DNA from: a bacterium
GTDB lineage: Bacteria; Latescibacterota; UBA2968; GCA-2709665
Assembly (NCBI GenBank): GCA_027619145.1
Contig: JAQCGA010000299.1
Span: 1-5,650, forward strand
Length of the DNA: 5,650 bases
Reading direction: 5' to 3'
Of this stretch, positions 5,612-5,650 are shown piece by piece (positions within the stretch are counted from its first letter, which is position 1; each line of letters begins with the position of its first letter). A program made the translations under genes and the position numbers. The notes beneath the pieces are model-generated. The model made no database searches. It was given only the letters and a program-made list of their open reading frames with translations, and was not told where the DNA came from.

Positions 5612-5650
5612 AGGTCAAAATCCCCTGAATCCACGCCATAAACTTTGGGA
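5610..5650 (-). CDS. Possible C-terminal end of an upstream operon gene
   Basis: Read on the minus strand from the window edge, one frame gives PKFMAWIQGILT and then TAG at 5612-5610. The stop overlaps the AGGGAGG ribosome site of the next gene, as is common in tight operons like this one. Only 12 codons are visible and no family can be recognised. The stretch could also be an untranslated leader. Confidence 0.3.
   Translation of the reverse strand, partial: PKFMAWIQGILT

Noticed and set aside
1..5650. Frameshifts, tRNA or rRNA genes, IS elements, CRISPR repeats or attachment sites
   Set aside because: All complete genes keep intact reading frames with motifs in order, and I saw no cloverleaf-like element, terminal inverted repeats, regularly spaced repeats or transposase motifs.
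5600..5650. TTGACC near 5613-5618 (minus strand) as a -35 promoter box
   Set aside because: It lies immediately before the ribosome site with no room for a -10 box and transcript start before the gene.

Overview
This 5.65 kb window is a compact run of sugar- or organic-acid-type oxidoreductase genes. Four of its six recognisable genes belong to the Gfo/Idh/MocA NAD(P)-dependent oxidoreductase family. The other two are a D-isomer-specific 2-hydroxyacid dehydrogenase and an HpcH/HpaI-type aldolase. There are no RNA genes, mobile elements, CRISPR arrays or long repeats, and no gene-free stretch longer than about 50 bases. The moderately GC-rich DNA, tight operon packing, strong AGGGAGG ribosome sites and density of Gfo/Idh/MocA paralogues suggest a bacterium of the Planctomycetota / Verrucomicrobiota / Lentisphaerota kind, or a similar polysaccharide-degrading candidate phylum. 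That assignment is inference only, because no marker gene is present.

Layout. On the plus strand, the C-terminal half of a Gfo/Idh/MocA protein (1-456) is followed after 14 bases by a complete second one (471-1457). The second resembles the LigC branch (4-carboxy-2-hydroxymuconate-6-semialdehyde dehydrogenase) and has EIP in place of the usual EKP motif. Only 6 bases separate it from the end of an operon on the minus strand. Read in its own direction, that operon is: a large Gfo/Idh/MocA protein with a cysteine-rich insert (5599-4277); a canonical Gfo/Idh/MocA protein (4280-3309); a 2-hydroxyacid dehydrogenase (3292-2246); and the aldolase (2249-1464). The joints are a 4-base ATGA overlap, a 16-base gap and a second 4-base ATGA overlap, so the four genes are very probably co-transcribed and partly translationally coupled. 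A possible further gene ends just before the operon's first gene, at the window edge.

Working model (inference). The Gfo/Idh/MocA enzymes would oxidise or epimerise sugar or sugar-acid substrates. The aldolase would split a 2-keto-3-deoxy-acid-like intermediate into pyruvate (or a similar keto acid) plus an aldehyde, and the hydroxyacid dehydrogenase would interconvert a keto acid and a hydroxy acid. The sugar-acid dehydratase, transporter and regulator such a pathway normally needs are not in the window. The main points of interest are the different active-site residues in the four paralogues, the five-cysteine insert, and two GTG starts fixed by identical Shine-Dalgarno sites.
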